DNA of 64,000 nt, from NCBI GenBank assembly GCA_947462255.1, contig CANHOA010000001.1, positions 118,781 through 182,780 on the forward strand, read 5' to 3'. Made by a program: the position numbers and the translations under genes. Numbering within the stretch: the stretch's first letter is position 1; each line of letters starts with the position of its first letter. Positions 16,390 through 27,257 of the stretch are shown here, one piece after another. This DNA is from Flavobacteriales bacterium (GTDB lineage: Bacteria > Bacteroidota > Bacteroidia > Flavobacteriales_D > Crocinitomicaceae). The notes under the pieces are model-generated. The model made no database searches and was not told where the DNA came from. It saw only the letters and a program-made list of their open reading frames with translations.

Positions 16390-18088
16390 GGCACTTGTAG
16401 TTCTTGTAATTACGAACTTAATGCTTGTTTTTACAAGCTGCAAAAACGAAACGCTAAGGCCTAAGGAAGGTAAAGGAAATATAAGCTATGGTGATACGCT
16501 ATGCTTTTATACAAGTCAGGAAATTACCAATCTATTTCCGTTATTTGCTACAGACCTTTACAGCCATCGGGTAAGCTCGCAGATCTTTGAACCCTTGTTG
16601 CGCTTAGATCCAATTACCAATGAAGTAGTTGGGCATCTTGCAAAAAGGACAGAAATAAGCGGCGACAACAAAAAGATAAAATTGTTTTTGAGAGAAGACG
16701 TTTATTTTCATGAGGATCCATGCTTTTCAACGAGTCCTAATAAACTAACCGCTTTTGACGTTAAATTCTGTTTGGATTTTGCTTGTTCTAATGTATCGCT
16801 CAATAATTCGGGTAAGATTTTAAGTGAGAAAATTGTGGGGGGAGAAGAACATTATTCGCAAAGTAGCAAACAGATTGGCAAAGGGGTTTCCGGAATCAAA
16901 ATAATTAATGATTATTGTATTGAAATAACCTTGATAGAGCCTTACGTTAACTTTCAAAAATTATTGACTAGCGCAAGCTATGGTATGTTTTCCAAAATTG
17001 CCTTTGACTACTATGGGAAAAAAATCGTGGGTCACCCTATTGGAACTGGTCCATTTATCTATGGTGAAAGAAATCAGAAACAGTTGATTCTTAATTATAA
17101 TCCACACTATTGGAAAAAAGATAGCTATGGAAACCAATTACCCTATTTAAATGCTTTAAAAATAAAAGTTTCAGAGAAGAAGAAAACAGAATTTGATCTA
17201 TTTAGAAAAAGGGAAATTGATGTGGTTTTTGAGGTTCCGTCTGAATCATTAAACTTTCTTTTAGGGAGTCTCCAAGACGCCCAAAATGGCAGTACAATTT
17301 CACATCGGGTATTAGTTTCTCCTGGCACTAGTATGGCATACTTAGGTTTTAATACAACAAGAATGCCTCTAAGCAATATAAACGTTAGGATGGCTATTGA
17401 CTGCATGATAAACAGAGATATATTATGCAATACCATTTTAAATGGTGATGGCTCCCCTGCTTTACATGGCTTTGCTCCAACTTCAAGTTATTATAATAAC
17501 CCGTTAATCCCTATGCGACAATACGATGTTGAAAAAGCGAAAAAGCTGCTAGAAAAAGCTGGCTACAAGAACGGGCAAAACTTCCCTCCGTTAAAAATGT
17601 TTATCGCTGGAACTAAAGAAAGTGCTTCCTTAAAATGGGGGCAATACATCTGTGATGAATTAAGAAATACCTTAGGTATAAATGTGGAAATTTTGACCGG
17701 AGACTTTGCTGCTCGTGAAAAAGCTATTGCAAATAATGAAATAGATATTTGGAGCGTAGGATGGGTGCCTGATTATCCTGATCCCGAAAGTTATTTTAGT
17801 CTTTTTTATAATCGAAGCAAGCTGCCCGGATTTGAATCCTCTATTTTTCCCTATTTATCCTCCGAATACTATAACCAATGCTATTATTCTGCTACAATAG
17901 AGCGAAACGTTGAAAAAAGACAAGGCTTGTTTAATAGCTGCGATTCTATACTTAGGTGTGAGGCTATTATATTACCGATTTTAATTGATGACTTTGTCGC
18001 CATAATCAATTTAAGAGTGCGAAATTTTAAGCTAAATCCCTTAGGGATTGTAGATTTTTCAACTGTTTACATTAAAGAATTAAACTGA
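16382..18088 (+). CDS. Oligopeptide-binding (family 5) lipoprotein
   Basis: 568 residues, related to the DppA/OppA family of extracellular solute-binding proteins. It has a lipobox (FTSC, Cys 20), the N-terminal family start (NLFPLFATDLYSHRVSSQIFEPLLRLDP, about 50-78), the middle GHPIGTGPFIYGERN and the late GWVPDYPDPESYFSLFY. I chose the ATG at 16382, which overlaps the preceding stop (ATGAATAA), rather than the upstream TTG. No permease or ATPase genes are nearby, so the transporter it serves is not evident. Overlap with a T9SS surface protein gene suggests cotranscription. It ends immediately next to the convergent tryptophan dioxygenase gene. Confidence 0.9.
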   Translation: MNKALVVLVITNLMLVFTSCKNETLRPKEGKGNISYGDTLCFYTSQEITNLFPLFATDLYSHRVSSQIFEPLLRLDPITNEVVGHLAKRTEISGDNKKIKLFLREDVYFHEDPCFSTSPNKLTAFDVKFCLDFACSNVSLNNSGKILSEKIVGGEEHYSQSSKQIGKGVSGIKIINDYCIEITLIEPYVNFQKLLTSASYGMFSKIAFDYYGKKIVGHPIGTGPFIYGERNQKQLILNYNPHYWKKDSYGNQLPYLNALKIKVSEKKKTEFDLFRKREIDVVFEVPSESLNFLLGSLQDAQNGSTISHRVLVSPGTSMAYLGFNTTRMPLSNINVRMAIDCMINRDILCNTILNGDGSPALHGFAPTSSYYNNPLIPMRQYDVEKAKKLLEKAGYKNGQNFPPLKMFIAGTKESASLKWGQYICDELRNTLGINVEILTGDFAAREKAIANNEIDIWSVGWVPDYPDPESYFSLFYNRSKLPGFESSIFPYLSSEYYNQCYYSATIERNVEKRQGLFNSCDSILRCEAIILPILIDDFVAIINLRVRNFKLNPLGIVDFSTVYIKELN

Positions 18089-19039
18089 TTAGCTTAACAT
18101 TTCGTTCACCCATTGCTTCCCCCAATTGTCAATCTCCTCAGTGCTCCATAAGGCAGGATAAAAAATTCGCTTTTGAAACCGTGGTGGTAAATACTTTTGC
18201 CAATTCGTTCCTCCAGTGGCGGCAACGTCTGTTTCACCCTTATTAAGGTAGCGAACAGCTGACTTGTAATGCGCTAAAGGCCAATTAACATTAACATTAA
18301 GATCATTTGTACGAAGAGTATTGATGACAGAAGAACTGTTTCTGTCGGCCTCAGGGAGCCTTAAATAGACCTGCCAAAGGTTATTACTTTTACACATATT
18401 CGCCACTTCAATAAATCGTGCTTTATACTTTTGTTCGAATTGTGTAAGGGTAAGTGTTGCTTTTCCGGAAACTTCCTCCGTTGCCCCTTCTTTCCAGTAT
18501 AAGTGATCAAAAAGCGTATGAATATCTGTTTCCATCTTCAAAGCCTCTTTCTTCTCTTTTACAAGTAAATTAATAAGATCGGTACTATAAAATTCGATTT
18601 CACGATATTGTGCTGATTGAAAACCACTCGCTGGCAACAAGGACATTCTAAATTTTAAGAATTGGGCCCTTTCCATTCCGCTTACCATAATCTCAAAACT
18701 CTTTATCAATGCTTCAAAATATCGATTTATCCTCGTAACACGATCCACAAAGAATGTGGCGTCTATTTCTAAATTCTTACCTAATTGCTCAAATTCATTG
18801 AGTGCCATCTTGAAATACAGCTCCGTAATTTGATGATAAATAATAAATACTTTTTCGTCTGGGAAACTAGTCTTGGGCTTCTGTAAGCTTAACAATGTTT
18901 CAAGTTCAATATAATCCCAGTAAGTGGTTACCTCAGCATACAACAGACCATCTAAATAAGATAATAAATCTTGACCTAATACAGCATATTTGTCATTTAA
19001 TAATTCAAGGCGCTTAATAATTTCTGGGGTCAGTTGCAT
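18089..19039 (-). CDS. Tryptophan 2,3-dioxygenase family protein
   Basis: 316 residues. The haem enzyme oxidises L-tryptophan to N-formylkynurenine, the first step of the kynurenine pathway. Family motifs seen: YWDYIELETLLSLQKP (40-55), FIIYHQITELYFK with H69 at the substrate-contact histidine, FRMSLLPASGFQSAQYREIE (130-149, Arg 131 for the carboxylate), H257 in LAHYKSAVRYL at the haem-ligand position, and ATGGTNWQKYL (274-284). No other kynurenine-pathway genes are adjacent, although a glutaryl-CoA dehydrogenase homologue lies 21 kb away. It is convergent with the peptide-binding gene with no gap. Confidence 0.9.
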   Translation of the reverse strand: MQLTPEIIKRLELLNDKYAVLGQDLLSYLDGLLYAEVTTYWDYIELETLLSLQKPKTSFPDEKVFIIYHQITELYFKMALNEFEQLGKNLEIDATFFVDRVTRINRYFEALIKSFEIMVSGMERAQFLKFRMSLLPASGFQSAQYREIEFYSTDLINLLVKEKKEALKMETDIHTLFDHLYWKEGATEEVSGKATLTLTQFEQKYKARFIEVANMCKSNNLWQVYLRLPEADRNSSSVINTLRTNDLNVNVNWPLAHYKSAVRYLNKGETDVAATGGTNWQKYLPPRFQKRIFYPALWSTEEIDNWGKQWVNEMLS

Positions 19040-19098
19040 TCTTATTAGTTTATCAATCGAAATTACTAAAAATATTTAGCTGAGTCGAAACAAAAAAT

Positions 19099-19106
19099 TA
19101 CTTTTG
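19099..19106 (+). promoter_or_regulatory. -7 element of the bestrophin gene promoter
   Basis: TACTTTTG matches TAnnTTTG 19 bases before the ATG. A weak TTTAG near 19075 sits at the -33 distance. Confidence 0.45.
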
Positions 19107-19125
19107 CTTAATTAAGTTCAATATC

Positions 19126-19992
19126 ATGATAAACTACAACCCTAAAAGTTGGATTCAACTAATTTTTTCATTGAATAAAAGCGACACCATTCGTATTCTT
19201 TGGAAGCAATTAATTTTTATTTCTTTACTCGCAACCATAATTATTATCTTGTTACATCTTATGCCGGATACAAATCAAGATAAATTAAGCTCCTATACCA
19301 AGGAATTAACAGCTATCTATTCTTTAATTGGATTTGTAATGTCCTTATTATTGCTTTTTCGGACAAATGGGGCTTATGACAGATGGTGGGAAGGAAGAAA
19401 ACTATGGGGCGCCATTGTCAATGACTGTCGAAGTGGGTTCTTAAAAATTACAACTCGAATTAGTAATGAAGAAGATAAAAAAGAATTTGAGCGGTTATTT
19501 AGCCTTTATATTTACAATGCGAAAAATAATTTAAGGGCAAATAAAAAAAATTTAGTGTTTCAAAAATATGAAGATCCCTCGAAAGACAATAGTCCGGTGC
19601 AGGTAATGAAATTAATTTACATTAAATTACGAGCATTAGAAAAGCAAGGAGAATTAAGTCAGGGTGATCTTATCCAAATCGATGTTAATTTAAATAGCTT
19701 AATCGCTTCTTTAGGAGGTTGTCAGCGTATTAAAAACACACCAATTCCATTTTCATACAGCATCTTTATTAAGAAATTTATCTTTTTATATGTGATTACC
19801 TTACCGATTGTGTTTTTTCATTTTGACTATTGGGCTGTTCTAATCACGACCTTTGTTTTTTACGCATTGGTTAGCATGGAAGTTCTTGCAGAAGAAATTG
19901 AAGATCCTTTTGGAACCGATGCTAATGACCTACCCTTGGATCAAATTTGTCAAACAATTAAGCAAGACCTTAATAACATTATAGAAAATTAG
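19126..19992 (+). CDS. Bestrophin-family ion channel
   Basis: 288 residues, homologous to bacterial bestrophins (formerly UPF0187), pentameric channels of the inner membrane. Seen: an N-terminal amphipathic start, membrane segments at about 25-45, 62-82, 205-225 and 225-245, and the family signature FRTNGAYDRWWEGRKLWGAIVNDCRS (about 80-106). The acidic C-terminal motif EEIEDPFGTDANDLPLD is the conserved calcium-clasp-like region of the family. Transported ion unknown (bacterial homologues conduct cations). It overlaps the convergent murI gene by 4 bases. Confidence 0.9.
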   Translation: MINYNPKSWIQLIFSLNKSDTIRILWKQLIFISLLATIIIILLHLMPDTNQDKLSSYTKELTAIYSLIGFVMSLLLLFRTNGAYDRWWEGRKLWGAIVNDCRSGFLKITTRISNEEDKKEFERLFSLYIYNAKNNLRANKKNLVFQKYEDPSKDNSPVQVMKLIYIKLRALEKQGELSQGDLIQIDVNLNSLIASLGGCQRIKNTPIPFSYSIFIKKFIFLYVITLPIVFFHFDYWAVLITTFVFYALVSMEVLAEEIEDPFGTDANDLPLDQICQTIKQDLNNIIEN

Positions 19993-20810
19993 AGTGTGAT
20001 ATGCGTTGAACGTATATTTCTTTTCATAAATTTAGAGGCTGCCTCATCAAAGAAGTCACTGTTTTCAGTAGTAAAATAAACCACCGTTCCATCCTTAGAA
20101 AGAGTATTGTCGAGCGCTGTATGTCGAGACAAATAGTCAATTAATTTATCAGCAACTAAGGCCCCTTGCGCGAGTACTTGAATTTCTTTTCCAGCGATTT
20201 CTTTAATATAGCTTTCAATAACAGGGTAATGCGTACATGCTAAAACTAGGGTGTCAATGGCCTTGTTTTGTGATAATAATGTTGAGATATCTGCTTTAAT
20301 AATCATTTTTCCAGCATCAGTATTATGCATGTTGTTTTCAATCAGGGAAACCCACATTGGACATGCGTGCTGAACTAAAGTAACGTTAGGTGCAAATTTT
20401 TTCAACTCAATACCATACGAATTTGAATTGACTGTACCTTGCGTAGCAAGCACCCCTACACAATTAGTTGAAGTAACACTGCTGATGTATTCCGTACAAG
20501 GCCTTATTACGCCTAACACTCTTTTTTGATTCCCAAAACGCACTAAATCGTTTTGCTGGATAGTTCGAAGGGCTTTAGCGGATGCCGTATTACATGCAAT
20601 AATAATTAATTCACATCCTTGACTAAACAAAAACTCCACGGCTTCGAGCGTATAAGAATATATCACATCAAAAGAACGATTTCCATAAGGTGCCCTTGCA
20701 TTGTCTCCAAAATAAATATAGTCGTAGCTAGGTAATTTTTCTAATAATTCAGACAAGACGGTTAGGCCGCCATAACCCGAATCAAAAACGCCAATAGGGA
20801 CCTTTTTCAT
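19989..20810 (-). CDS. murI: Glutamate racemase
   Basis: 273 residues. The cofactor-independent racemase makes D-glutamate for peptidoglycan. Seen: IGVFDSGYGGLTVL (6-19) with the catalytic-site Asp and Ser, IYFGDNARAPYGN (32-44), the first catalytic cysteine C73 in IACNTASA, and the second, C192, in LACTHYPVI with the adjacent H194. Length is normal. The gene lies downstream of the bamA-ompH operon but is separated from it by a strong terminator, so it probably has its own promoter in the 62-base gap. Confidence 0.95.
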   Translation of the reverse strand: MKKVPIGVFDSGYGGLTVLSELLEKLPSYDYIYFGDNARAPYGNRSFDVIYSYTLEAVEFLFSQGCELIIIACNTASAKALRTIQQNDLVRFGNQKRVLGVIRPCTEYISSVTSTNCVGVLATQGTVNSNSYGIELKKFAPNVTLVQHACPMWVSLIENNMHNTDAGKMIIKADISTLLSQNKAIDTLVLACTHYPVIESYIKEIAGKEIQVLAQGALVADKLIDYLSRHTALDNTLSKDGTVVYFTTENSDFFDEAASKFMKRNIRSTHITL

Positions 20811-20824
20811 AGCTCAAAACTACA

Positions 20825-20853
20825 TAAAAAAAGGGCAACCAACGATTGCCCTT
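20825..20853 (-). terminator. Intrinsic terminator of the bamA-ompH operon
   Basis: Minus strand: AAGGGCAA and TTGCCCTT form a perfect 8-bp stem around a 7-base loop and are followed by a run of seven T. Confidence 0.9.
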
Positions 20854-20872
20854 CTAAAATTGATCGAATAAA

Positions 20873-21388
20873 TTATTTCTTCATTGCCTCGGCATCCAAA
20901 CGTAATAATTCAATTAAAACTTCTGCTGTAATATCCATACCACCTTTAAAATATAGCGTAGTGGACTCGTCGATTACGTAATTAATTTTTTTTCTGTCTG
21001 AAACAATTTCAACTGATTTCTGAACCATTTCTAGAATCGGCTTATTTAATTCTTGATTATAGATTTGCAATTCTTGCTGAAGCGCTGTTTGCCTATCTTC
21101 AAGCCCTTGTTGCTTTTTCATTATTTTTTCCTCTTCGATTTTTAAAATAACTGGAGACCAAGAACCTTTATTTTGTTCATATTTTTTGTATGCCTCTTCT
21201 AAATCTTTTTGAATTTCGGTAAGTTCTTTATACCCATCTTGTTCAAATTTCTTAAGCTTCTCCATAGCGGCTTTACGGGAAGGCATCGTATCTAATAACT
21301 GTTGTGAATTAACATGAGCTAACTTCATTTGTGCATTTGCATTAATTGCGGCAAGCATTAACGCGATAACAAGAACTACTTTTTTCAT
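20873..21388 (-). CDS. OmpH/Skp-family periplasmic chaperone (second copy)
   Basis: 171 residues with a signal peptide (cleavage after NANAQ). Skp-like proteins hold unfolded outer-membrane proteins during transit to BAM. The mature chain has the short beta-start IAHVNSQQ-like element (KLAHVNSQQLLDTMP), two long charged helices with heptad character (about 40-125) forming the tentacle, and the closing strand INYVIDES. Last gene of the bamA operon, 23 bases after its paralogue and 20 bases before the terminator. Confidence 0.9.
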   Translation of the reverse strand: MKKVVLVIALMLAAINANAQMKLAHVNSQQLLDTMPSRKAAMEKLKKFEQDGYKELTEIQKDLEEAYKKYEQNKGSWSPVILKIEEEKIMKKQQGLEDRQTALQQELQIYNQELNKPILEMVQKSVEIVSDRKKINYVIDESTTLYFKGGMDITAEVLIELLRLDAEAMKK

Positions 21389-21411
21389 TTTTCTATATAT
21401 AAATTAACTAA

Positions 21412-21927
21412 TTACTCTTTACTTATTCCCATTTCCTCTAACACCGTATTGCTAATGTCGTATTCTTTTTCAGCGTAAACCAAATTACTTTGGTTAGACT
21501 TGTCAAATACAAAAGCATACCCCTCTCTTTTTGCAATTTTCTTCATCGCGTTAAACACACGATCTTGGATTGGCTGGATAAACTCTTGTCTTTTTAAAAA
21601 ATATTCACCGTTAACACCAAAATACTGCGTTTGCAATTCTATTGTTTCTTTATCTAATTTTTCAATTTCGCTTTTTCGTTTTTCTTTTTCTTCATTCGGT
21701 AATAATACTTCTTCTTTGTTAAAGTTATCTCGCTTTGTTTTTATAAAAGTAAAGCGATCTTCCACTTCTTTTGTCCATTTAAGGGACAACTTATCAAGTT
21801 TTTCTTTTGCTTCAATATATTCTGGAATATTTTTTAGAATATAATCCGAATCAATAAATGCGTATGACTGCGCTTTAGCAAAGCCAATGCCAAATAAAAA
21901 CAAAATACTAAATAATATTATTTTCAT
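21412..21927 (-). CDS. OmpH/Skp-family periplasmic chaperone (first copy)
   Basis: 171 residues; signal peptide MKIILFSILFLFGIGFAKAQ. Same plan as its neighbour: YAFIDSDYILKNIPEY start, a long lysine/glutamate-rich coiled helix pair (about 40-125), and the closing YAFVFDKSNQ strand. Sequence identity to the second copy is low despite equal length, so the two probably have distinct clients or assemble together. It follows bamA by 57 bases, the typical order in Bacteroidota. Confidence 0.9.
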   Translation of the reverse strand: MKIILFSILFLFGIGFAKAQSYAFIDSDYILKNIPEYIEAKEKLDKLSLKWTKEVEDRFTFIKTKRDNFNKEEVLLPNEEKEKRKSEIEKLDKETIELQTQYFGVNGEYFLKRQEFIQPIQDRVFNAMKKIAKREGYAFVFDKSNQSNLVYAEKEYDISNTVLEEMGISKE

Positions 21928-21984
21928 TTCAAAATTTTTTGGTGCTTCGGAACGGCGAAGTTAAGATATTATTGCAAATTTCTA

Positions 21985-24540
21985 TCATAATTCGCCAAGA
22001 TTCATACCAATAGTAAAGCTCAATTTTGGGTTAAACCCTTTTTGCTGAATGGATTGATCTGAAGTTCCTCCGAGTCCACTTGACCAACTATCTAGGCGGT
22101 CAAAACCTAAGCCATAATCTAAGCCTAACATTCCAAACATAGGCAAAAAGACACGAATCCCTACACCAGCAGTTCGTTTAACATTGAAAGGGTTAAATTT
22201 ATCAAAAGTGGGATAAGAATTCCCTGCCTCTAAAAATACTAAGGCATAAAAAGTGGCTTGAGGATTAAGTGAAATAGGATAACGAAGTTCTAGCGTGTAT
22301 TTTGCTACAATTGGATCACCACCAGTAGAAGAAACAGATTGATCCTCATATCCTCTCAATGCAATGATTTCCCTGCCTCCTAACTGATTAACACCAGAAA
22401 GGCCACTTCCTCCTACTGAATACCTTTCAAAAGGCGTCACACCCTTGGATAAGTTATATGCCCCGATATAACCAAAGCCAAATCTTGGCATTAGAATTAA
22501 TTTTTTATCCGGTGTTAGCGGTAAATACCATTCTCCTGTAAATTTAAAACGATAGTATTCTAGATAATGATAGCGGTCTTTGGGAGATAAGGAGCTGTAG
22601 TCTTTATCTGGTAAAAAGGCAGAATAAGGAAGGGTCGCTTTAGCAGTAAATGTAAAATTAGACCCGCTTTGAGGATAAATTGGCGCGCTCACGGAACTTC
22701 GCTGTAGTATATATTTTAACGCAATATCATTCGCGTATCCTTGCGGGAACAAAGGAAATCGGAAATCTTTAACAACGTCATAATACTGATAACTAAGGTC
22801 ATAGTATGCAGTAAAATAATCATCTGGCCACCTCTTTCTTCTTTGAAGTCCGCACCCTACACCAGTAATCGATAGGCCAGTATAAGCAGGATTTGATCGA
22901 ATAAGTCCATTAGACGATAATGCTGTATTATTTATCCAAAACGACAAGGAATTTGCTTTCTTGCCACCTAACCAAGGTTCAGTAAATGAAAAATTATATC
23001 CTTGGTAAAAACGCCCATTTGATTGCGCGCGAATAGAAAGTCGCTGACCATCTCCTGAAGGCAATGGGGTCCATGCAGATTTATTAAAAATATTTTTCGC
23101 GGAAAAATTATTAAATGTTAATCCCAGAGTGCCGATGATTCGCCCTGAAGATGTTGGTCCTGCTCCACCATAACCACCTGATAATTCAATTTGATCAGAA
23201 GACTTTTCTTCAACAACATACTCAATATCAACAGTTCCTTTTGCAGGGTCGGGCAGAGGGTTTACCTGAAAGCCTTGCTCGTTGAAAAACCCTAATTGTG
23301 AAAGTTCACGTTGCGTTCTGATAATATCTGCTTTATTAAAAAGGTCACCAGGTTTGGTTCTGATTTCGCGTAAAATGACATAGTCATTTGTTTTATTATT
23401 TCCACGAATAGTGATTTCCCCGATTCGAGCTTCTTTCCCCTCTATAATCCTTATTTGGTAACTGATTTTATTATTTGACACATTGGTTTCTACGGGAATT
23501 ACCTGGAAAAATAAATGCCCTTTATCCATATAAAGCGAAGAAATATCCCTCCCATCACCATTCCCTTTAAGACGTTGATCGAGCAAATCTTTGTTAAAAA
23601 CGTCCCCGTTTTTTATTCCTAAGACCGTGTCTAAAAAGCTAGATCTATATTTTGAATTCCCGATCCAATCAATATCCCCAAAAAGGTACTTTTCGCCTTC
23701 ATTAATGATAATGTTTATGGCAAGATTTTTAGCATCAACCTTATAAACGGTATCAAAGGTTATCATAGCATCCCTTAAACCAACAGCATTAAACTTAGCT
23801 AGCAAAGCGAGTTTATCTTTTTCATAGGTAGATGTGGTGAATTTAGATCGCTTAATAATTCTCAGAATCGACTTCTGCTTCGTGTCTTTCATAGCAAGCT
23901 TCAATTTCCATGTTGGAACACTTAGGTTTCCGGAAATAGCAAGCGGTTTTATTCCAATTTTCACCCCCTTCTCAACGTTAATTAAAAATATTTCAGAGTC
24001 ATTAATTAAGGTGTCTTTTATTCTGCTAATATCAACTGATACATCATAATATGATTTATCCCTAAAATAGCCTTTGATTTTATTTTTTGTTTGAAATACT
24101 AAGTTTTCAGTTATCGTTTTTCCAGAGAACAATGAAATTTCTTCACGTACTTTATCTGCTTCCCGTCGCGATATTCCTGTGAACTTGAACCTTGAAAGCT
24201 TCGGTCTTGTCGTCAGCTCTATGACAAGGTAAATGACGCCTGCAACTTCTTTCTCGGCATAAATAGAGATGTTTGAAAAAAGACCTTCATCCCAAAGCCT
24301 TCGTATTGCATTAGAGATTTGGTCGCTTGGCAGTTTGATGTTTTGACCTTGCTTAAGTCCTGCGATAAGTTTGATGCCTTGATGATCGAAATTATCCGCG
24401 CCAATAACACGAATGGGTCCTATTTCATATTCGACCGGAGAGGAATAGTCAAAACTCAACTCCCCAAATGTAATGGGATCAGTTTGAGCAAAGGAAATTA
24501 TTTGCGTTATTAAGAAAAAAAACAAGCTTATTCTTTTCAT
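21985..24540 (-). CDS. bamA: Outer-membrane protein assembly factor BamA
   Basis: 851 residues, Omp85 superfamily. Signal peptide to about residue 18. POTRA domains run from about 35 to 440 (for example GEITIRGNNKTNDYVILREIRTKPGDLFN, the last POTRA start), followed by the 16-strand barrel. The conserved loop-6 motif is seen as ALRGYEDQSV at about 745. The protein ends SFTIGMNLGEL, so the last beta strand is followed by a short GEL extension instead of the usual terminal aromatic residue. It inserts barrel proteins into the outer membrane. The gene is 6 bases after uppS and precedes the ompH pair. Confidence 0.95.
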   Translation of the reverse strand: MKRISLFFFLITQIISFAQTDPITFGELSFDYSSPVEYEIGPIRVIGADNFDHQGIKLIAGLKQGQNIKLPSDQISNAIRRLWDEGLFSNISIYAEKEVAGVIYLVIELTTRPKLSRFKFTGISRREADKVREEISLFSGKTITENLVFQTKNKIKGYFRDKSYYDVSVDISRIKDTLINDSEIFLINVEKGVKIGIKPLAISGNLSVPTWKLKLAMKDTKQKSILRIIKRSKFTTSTYEKDKLALLAKFNAVGLRDAMITFDTVYKVDAKNLAINIIINEGEKYLFGDIDWIGNSKYRSSFLDTVLGIKNGDVFNKDLLDQRLKGNGDGRDISSLYMDKGHLFFQVIPVETNVSNNKISYQIRIIEGKEARIGEITIRGNNKTNDYVILREIRTKPGDLFNKADIIRTQRELSQLGFFNEQGFQVNPLPDPAKGTVDIEYVVEEKSSDQIELSGGYGGAGPTSSGRIIGTLGLTFNNFSAKNIFNKSAWTPLPSGDGQRLSIRAQSNGRFYQGYNFSFTEPWLGGKKANSLSFWINNTALSSNGLIRSNPAYTGLSITGVGCGLQRRKRWPDDYFTAYYDLSYQYYDVVKDFRFPLFPQGYANDIALKYILQRSSVSAPIYPQSGSNFTFTAKATLPYSAFLPDKDYSSLSPKDRYHYLEYYRFKFTGEWYLPLTPDKKLILMPRFGFGYIGAYNLSKGVTPFERYSVGGSGLSGVNQLGGREIIALRGYEDQSVSSTGGDPIVAKYTLELRYPISLNPQATFYALVFLEAGNSYPTFDKFNPFNVKRTAGVGIRVFLPMFGMLGLDYGLGFDRLDSWSSGLGGTSDQSIQQKGFNPKLSFTIGMNLGEL

Positions 24541-24546
24541 GTTTTA

Positions 24547-25272
24547 TTATACTATTTGTTCTGAAGTTTTTCCAAACCGCCGCTCTCTTTTTTGATAATC
24601 AATAATGGCGGCAAGTAAGTGTTCTCTTCTAAATTCTGGCCAATAGATGTTCGTAAAATGAAATTCTGTATAGGCAATTTGCCAAAGCATAAAATTACTT
24701 ACGCGATTTTCCCCACTCGTTCTAATCAATAATTCTGGATCTGGAATAGCGTTGGTATACAAATAATTCGATATTAATTCTGGTGTTATTTGTGCCGCGC
24801 TTATATTTTTTTCGTTTAATAAAATAGAGTGAAACGCTCTAGTTATCTCTATTCTAGCGCTGTAGTTTATTGCTAATACAAGCGTAATTCCCGTATTGTT
24901 TTTTGTTTTTTCAATCGCATTCTCAATGCTAAGCTTGCAGTTTTCTGGAAGCCCATTAATATCGCCAATTGTCATCAATCGTACGCCATTATTATCAAGG
25001 CTATCGAGTTCTGAGGTAATTGCATCAATGAGCAGGTTCATTAATCCATCAATTTCTTTTTGAGGCCTTGACCAATTTTCTGTAGAAAAGGCATAAAGGG
25101 TCAAAAATTTTACACCGAAATCTTTTGCTGTTTTTAGTGTATCGCGAACTGCCTCTACTCCTGATGCGTGACCAAAAAGACGATCTTTTCCTTGTTCTTT
25201 TGCCCAACGGCCATTCCCATCCATGATGATTGCAATATGATTAGGAATATTATTAAGATCTAAGGCCGACAT
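24547..25272 (-). CDS. uppS: Isoprenyl transferase (undecaprenyl diphosphate synthase)
   Basis: 241 residues. The cis-prenyltransferase makes undecaprenyl diphosphate, the lipid carrier for peptidoglycan and surface glycans. Seen: HIAIIMDGNGRWA (catalytic Asp and diphosphate loop, about 12-24), GHASGVEAVRD, the YAFSTENWSRP motif at about 75, and the C-terminal PDPELLIRTSGENRVSNFMLWQIAYTEFHF block. I chose the ATG at 25272. A GTG two codons earlier is also possible. First gene of the operon with bamA, a widely conserved envelope-biogenesis neighbourhood. Confidence 0.94.
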   Translation of the reverse strand: MSALDLNNIPNHIAIIMDGNGRWAKEQGKDRLFGHASGVEAVRDTLKTAKDFGVKFLTLYAFSTENWSRPQKEIDGLMNLLIDAITSELDSLDNNGVRLMTIGDINGLPENCKLSIENAIEKTKNNTGITLVLAINYSARIEITRAFHSILLNEKNISAAQITPELISNYLYTNAIPDPELLIRTSGENRVSNFMLWQIAYTEFHFTNIYWPEFRREHLLAAIIDYQKRERRFGKTSEQIV

Positions 25273-25371
25273 TGACACTATTTATTTATTGCTAAAATAA
25301 GGAAAGTATTCACGGTAAAAAAATAATTTGCCTTCAGTGAGCCCCTTGAAGAATTAATATCGAGGGCCTTT

Positions 25372-25653
25372 TTATTCAGCAAGGACAATTGCATTATTAG
25401 TTAACATTTCAAGAATGCCTCCTTTTATCTCATACACGCCTATTGATTTATCAGTGGGATCAATTTTCAAGCTACCTAAGTCTTCTGATTCATTTGATAA
25501 TTTAATCCTAACTTCTCCTGACTTTAGTGCGGAAATAATATCCGAGTGATTACTTAATAATTGGAACTGCCCGCTTAAACCGGGAAGGGTCACAGAAACG
25601 ACTTCTCCTTTAAAAATTATTGATTCTGGGGTAACTATTTCAAGTTTCATCAC
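25372..25653 (-). CDS. atpC: ATP synthase F1 epsilon subunit (short form)
   Basis: 93 residues covering only the N-terminal beta-sandwich of epsilon (MKLEIVTPESIIFKGEVVSVTLPGLSGQFQLLSNH, then YEIKGGILEMLTNNAIVLAE). The C-terminal helical hairpin that inhibits ATP hydrolysis in other bacteria is absent. The short form is normal in Bacteroidota. It binds gamma in the central stalk. It lies 9 bases after atpD, away from the remaining ATP synthase genes, which are not in this window. Confidence 0.93.
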   Translation of the reverse strand: MMKLEIVTPESIIFKGEVVSVTLPGLSGQFQLLSNHSDIISALKSGEVRIKLSNESEDLGSLKIDPTDKSIGVYEIKGGILEMLTNNAIVLAE

Positions 25654-25662
25654 TTTAATTAT

Positions 25663-27246
<1,584 letters not shown>

Positions 27247-27257
27247 CTATTTTATCC

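Noticed and set aside
25279..25371. Possible terminator between atpC and uppS
   Set aside because: Only an imperfect GCCC/GGGC pairing with a large loop. Its T run is on the wrong strand for the genes present.
25372..25653. Truncated epsilon subunit as a damaged gene
   Set aside because: At 93 residues it lacks the C-terminal helices, but this short form is normal in Bacteroidota and the gene is otherwise intact.
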